A stretch of DNA of 22,667 bases from PALSA-612 sp035652235 (lineage in GTDB: Bacteria; Actinomycetota; Thermoleophilia; Gaiellales; Gaiellaceae): the NCBI GenBank assembly GCA_035652235.1, contig DASREE010000028.1, positions 1 to 22,667 on the forward strand. Direction: 5' to 3'. The notes beneath the pieces are model-generated. The model had not been told where the DNA came from. It searched no databases and was given only the letters and a program-made list of their open reading frames with translations. The position numbers and the translations under genes are program-made. Of the stretch, positions 21,329 to 22,667 are shown one piece after another (within the stretch, counting starts at the first letter, position 1; every line of letters begins with the position of its first letter).

Positions 21329-21720
21329 TCGTTCTCGACGCGCCGGTTGTGATCGCGTTCCTCGATCCCGACGATGCCCTCCACGGCGCCGCGGTTGAGG
21401 CTCTCACCGAACGCCAGCACGACGAGCTGCTTATCCCCGTATCGGCCTATGCCGAGATCCTCGTCGCGCCATACCGCCGGGGGCCGGAGGCGGTCGCCGA
21501 GGTCGAGGCGTTCCTCGCGGACTTCGCGATCCGGATCGAGCCGATCACCGCGCCGACCGCCCGGGCGGCAGCGCGAATGCGCAGCGAGTCCCGTAGCCTG
21601 CGACTTCCGGACGCTCTCGTGCTCGCAACTGCCGACGCCCTCGAAGCCGACAAGGTGCTCACCGGCGACGAATCGTGGGCTCGGATCAGCGGTCGCGTCA
21701 CGCTCCTCCGGCCCAACTGA
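21319..21720 (+). CDS. PIN-domain ribonuclease toxin (VapC-like)
   Basis: This 133-residue PIN-domain protein is a probable RNA-cleaving toxin. The acidic residues are all visible: Asp7 in IVLDAPVVIAFLD, Glu46 in SAYAEIL, Asp98 in RLPDALVLATA and Asp117 in LTGDESW, enough for the Mg2+-dependent active site. Length is normal for VapC. GTG 21319 lies inside the end of the antitoxin gene, which implies translational coupling; the frame upstream of this GTG is only antitoxin antisense or shadow. Targets in this family are usually tRNA or rRNA; the target here is unknown. Confidence 0.88.
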   Translation: MALIVLDAPVVIAFLDPDDALHGAAVEALTERQHDELLIPVSAYAEILVAPYRRGPEAVAEVEAFLADFAIRIEPITAPTARAAARMRSESRSLRLPDALVLATADALEADKVLTGDESWARISGRVTLLRPN

Positions 21721-21725
21721 CCGGC

Positions 21726-21759
21726 CGGCGGGAATCCTTCGCGGGTTCGATTCCCGCCG
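21726..21759 (+). terminator. Hairpin made from att site 3 and its upstream bases
   Basis: CGGCGGGAAT (21726-21735) and ATTCCCGCCG (21750-21759) are perfect 10-bp complements around a 14-nt loop, beginning 5 bp after the toxin stop. The right arm is part of the ssrA-derived repeat. It probably ends the toxin-antitoxin transcript. Confidence 0.5.
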
Positions 21760-21764
21760 CCTCC
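21740..21764 (+). repeat. att site 3: 25-bp copy of the ssrA 3' end
   Basis: This is identical to 18171-18195, the T-arm and acceptor strand of ssrA, but the discriminator and downstream bases differ. It is the distal boundary of the repeat series and may be the displaced original ssrA end. Confidence 0.75.
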
Positions 21765-21814
21765 TCCTCCTCGATTTCCAGGGGCGACGTAGAGAGCCAA
21801 AGTTGCAGGTATGA

Positions 21815-21837
21815 ACCCCGATCTCTGTGAGCGGGGT
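21815..21837. terminator. Weak hairpin near the transposase end
   Basis: ACCCCG (21815-21820) pairs with CGGGGT (21832-21837) around an 11-nt loop, in the 95-bp gap between att site 3 and the transposase stop. It is a candidate for terminating the transposase transcript. Confidence 0.25.
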
Positions 21838-21859
21838 ACACGTCCGGCCCGCGAGGCAC

Positions 21860-22667
21860 CTAGGAGCCCGGGTCTGTAACGGCGACTGCGGCGCTCCGGA
21901 CGAGACTGTCGGTGAGTGGGCGGCAGAAGCGCGCCGTGAGTGAGCGGACGGTGGCTGTGAGCGTTGCGAGTGGACGCCGTTTTGCTGCTGGAGCGCTTCC
22001 GGGAGCCATGTCTGGTTCCCGGATCAGCGCGAGTCCGCCGGCTCGGTGCAGCTTGAGCAGGTTGTGGATCGCACAGTGGAAGCGCCACTGGTCGCGGGCC
22101 GCCTCCTTGCCGCGCAAGAGCAGCTTGCGCCCGTTTTGGACGGTGTCGATCTGGCCGAAGACCGGCTCGACGATCGTCTTGCGCCGCGCGTAGACGGCAC
22201 GCCCCTTCTTCGTTTTCAGCTTGCGCGCCATCCGCTGCTTGGCCGTCGCGTTCTTCGGTATCCGCCCGCGCGGCGCGGGCGGCTGCGGTTCTGTGTGCTT
22301 GAAGCGGCCGGTGGCGATGTGCGGGTCGAGGCCGTGCTCGCTCGTGATCCGGACGTTGTCCTCGGAGAAGTAGCCGGCATCCGCGCTCAGCGTCGCCTGC
22401 TCGCATAGCTCGGCCTCGATCGCCTGGAGATTCGCCGCGAGCTGGTCGAGCGCCGGGGCGAGCTGACGCGCGTCCGGCGCCTCGTCCGAGACATCGCAGG
22501 CGACGATCACCTGCGCCTGCGAGTCGACCAGCGCCTGCCCGTTGTAACACTGATGGTAGGCGCCGTCCGAGGTCTTCATGATCTTCGACTCGGGATCGGT
22601 GAAGTTGCGCTGCGCGCCCGGCTTCGGCTGGAACGGGTCGCGCCCGTCGCGCGGCCTCCGCGGCTGC
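21860..22667 (-). CDS. IS1182-like DDE transposase (partial, C-terminal 268 residues)
   Basis: The frame runs in from the window edge. It reads NFTDPESKIMKTSDGAYHQCYNGQALVD, the classical IS1182-type stretch after the N-terminal domain. The second catalytic Asp is in SADAGYFSEDN and the catalytic Glu is in RKTIVEPVFGQIDTVQNGRKLLLRG, followed by RWRFHCAIHNLLKLHR-like sequence. A Lys/Arg-rich insertion (AKQRMARKLKTKKGR) precedes the Glu, as usual. The first Asp lies outside the window. After the core, about 50 residues of less conserved tail end at the TAG at 21860. It could be intact. The terminal inverted repeat was not identified. An ATG at 22579 is internal, not the true start. Confidence 0.9.
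   Translation of the reverse strand, partial: QPRRPRDGRDPFQPKPGAQRNFTDPESKIMKTSDGAYHQCYNGQALVDSQAQVIVACDVSDEAPDARQLAPALDQLAANLQAIEAELCEQATLSADAGYFSEDNVRITSEHGLDPHIATGRFKHTEPQPPAPRGRIPKNATAKQRMARKLKTKKGRAVYARRKTIVEPVFGQIDTVQNGRKLLLRGKEAARDQWRFHCAIHNLLKLHRAGGLALIREPDMAPGSAPAAKRRPLATLTATVRSLTARFCRPLTDSLVRSAAVAVTDPGS

Larger units (their letters stand above)
20990..21739. mobile_element. Integrated segment 2, toxin-antitoxin cargo between att sites 2 and 3
   Basis: About 750 bp between the second and third ssrA-end copies hold only the vapB-vapC-like pair. No integrase is present. It is either the leftover of a larger element or a minimal passenger mobilised in trans. Confidence 0.5.

Noticed and set aside
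20951..21764. Possible extra tRNA or tmRNA genes at att sites 2 and 3
   Set aside because: Only the T-arm and acceptor 3' strand are present; there is no matching 5' acceptor strand, D-arm or anticodon arm.

Overview
This is a GC-rich window, roughly 70 percent G+C by eye, probably from a high-GC actinobacterium. Thermoleophilia such as Gaiellales or Solirubrobacterales is my best guess. The evidence for this is codon usage, GTG starts, many promoters of the form TANNNT lying 6-9 nt before the start codon (leaderless mRNAs), and a tmRNA tag ending in ALAA. The lineage is an inference; no rRNA is present.

Layout. Positions 1-237 hold the 5' part of an unrecognised membrane protein (minus strand). 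Next is an RNase II/R-type exoribonuclease (280-1983, plus). A small redox/gas module follows: a protoglobin and a MarR regulator with a four-cysteine C-terminal module form a minus-strand pair (2021-3259), divergent from a type II sulfide:quinone oxidoreductase (3387-4679). From 14535 down to 4777 the minus strand carries an eight-gene operon with overlapping or nearly touching genes. It encodes a DPM1-like GT2, a GT4, a Wzx-like flippase, an acyltransferase-3, a large polytopic membrane protein, two further GT2 enzymes and a GT-C-like membrane protein, and reads as a surface-glycan assembly locus. Upstream of it lies a secreted Lys/Ala coiled-coil protein (14629-15033), separated from the operon by a strong hairpin.

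Positions 15437-17779 hold a stand-alone cyclic-nucleotide-binding domain protein, smpB, a cupin, a GNAT acetyltransferase and a small secreted protein. The tmRNA gene ssrA (17835-18196) starts about 1.4 kb after smpB, so both halves of trans-translation are close together.

Downstream of ssrA the window becomes accessory. The 3' end of ssrA (T-arm plus acceptor strand) is repeated as a 39-bp perfect copy at 20951-20989 and a 25-bp perfect copy at 21740-21764. These look like att sites left by two integrations in tandem into ssrA. The first segment (about 2.7 kb) holds a tyrosine-recombinase C-terminal remnant next to ssrA, a MerR/excisionase-like HTH protein, an unknown 193-residue protein and a secreted protein. 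The second segment (about 0.75 kb) holds little more than a VapBC-type toxin-antitoxin pair. The window ends inside an IS1182-like DDE transposase (minus, partial).

The points most worth a second look are the nested ssrA att sites with their tiny cargo segments, and the MarR(Cys4)-protoglobin-SQR arrangement with an operator-like palindrome on the regulator's own -10 box.
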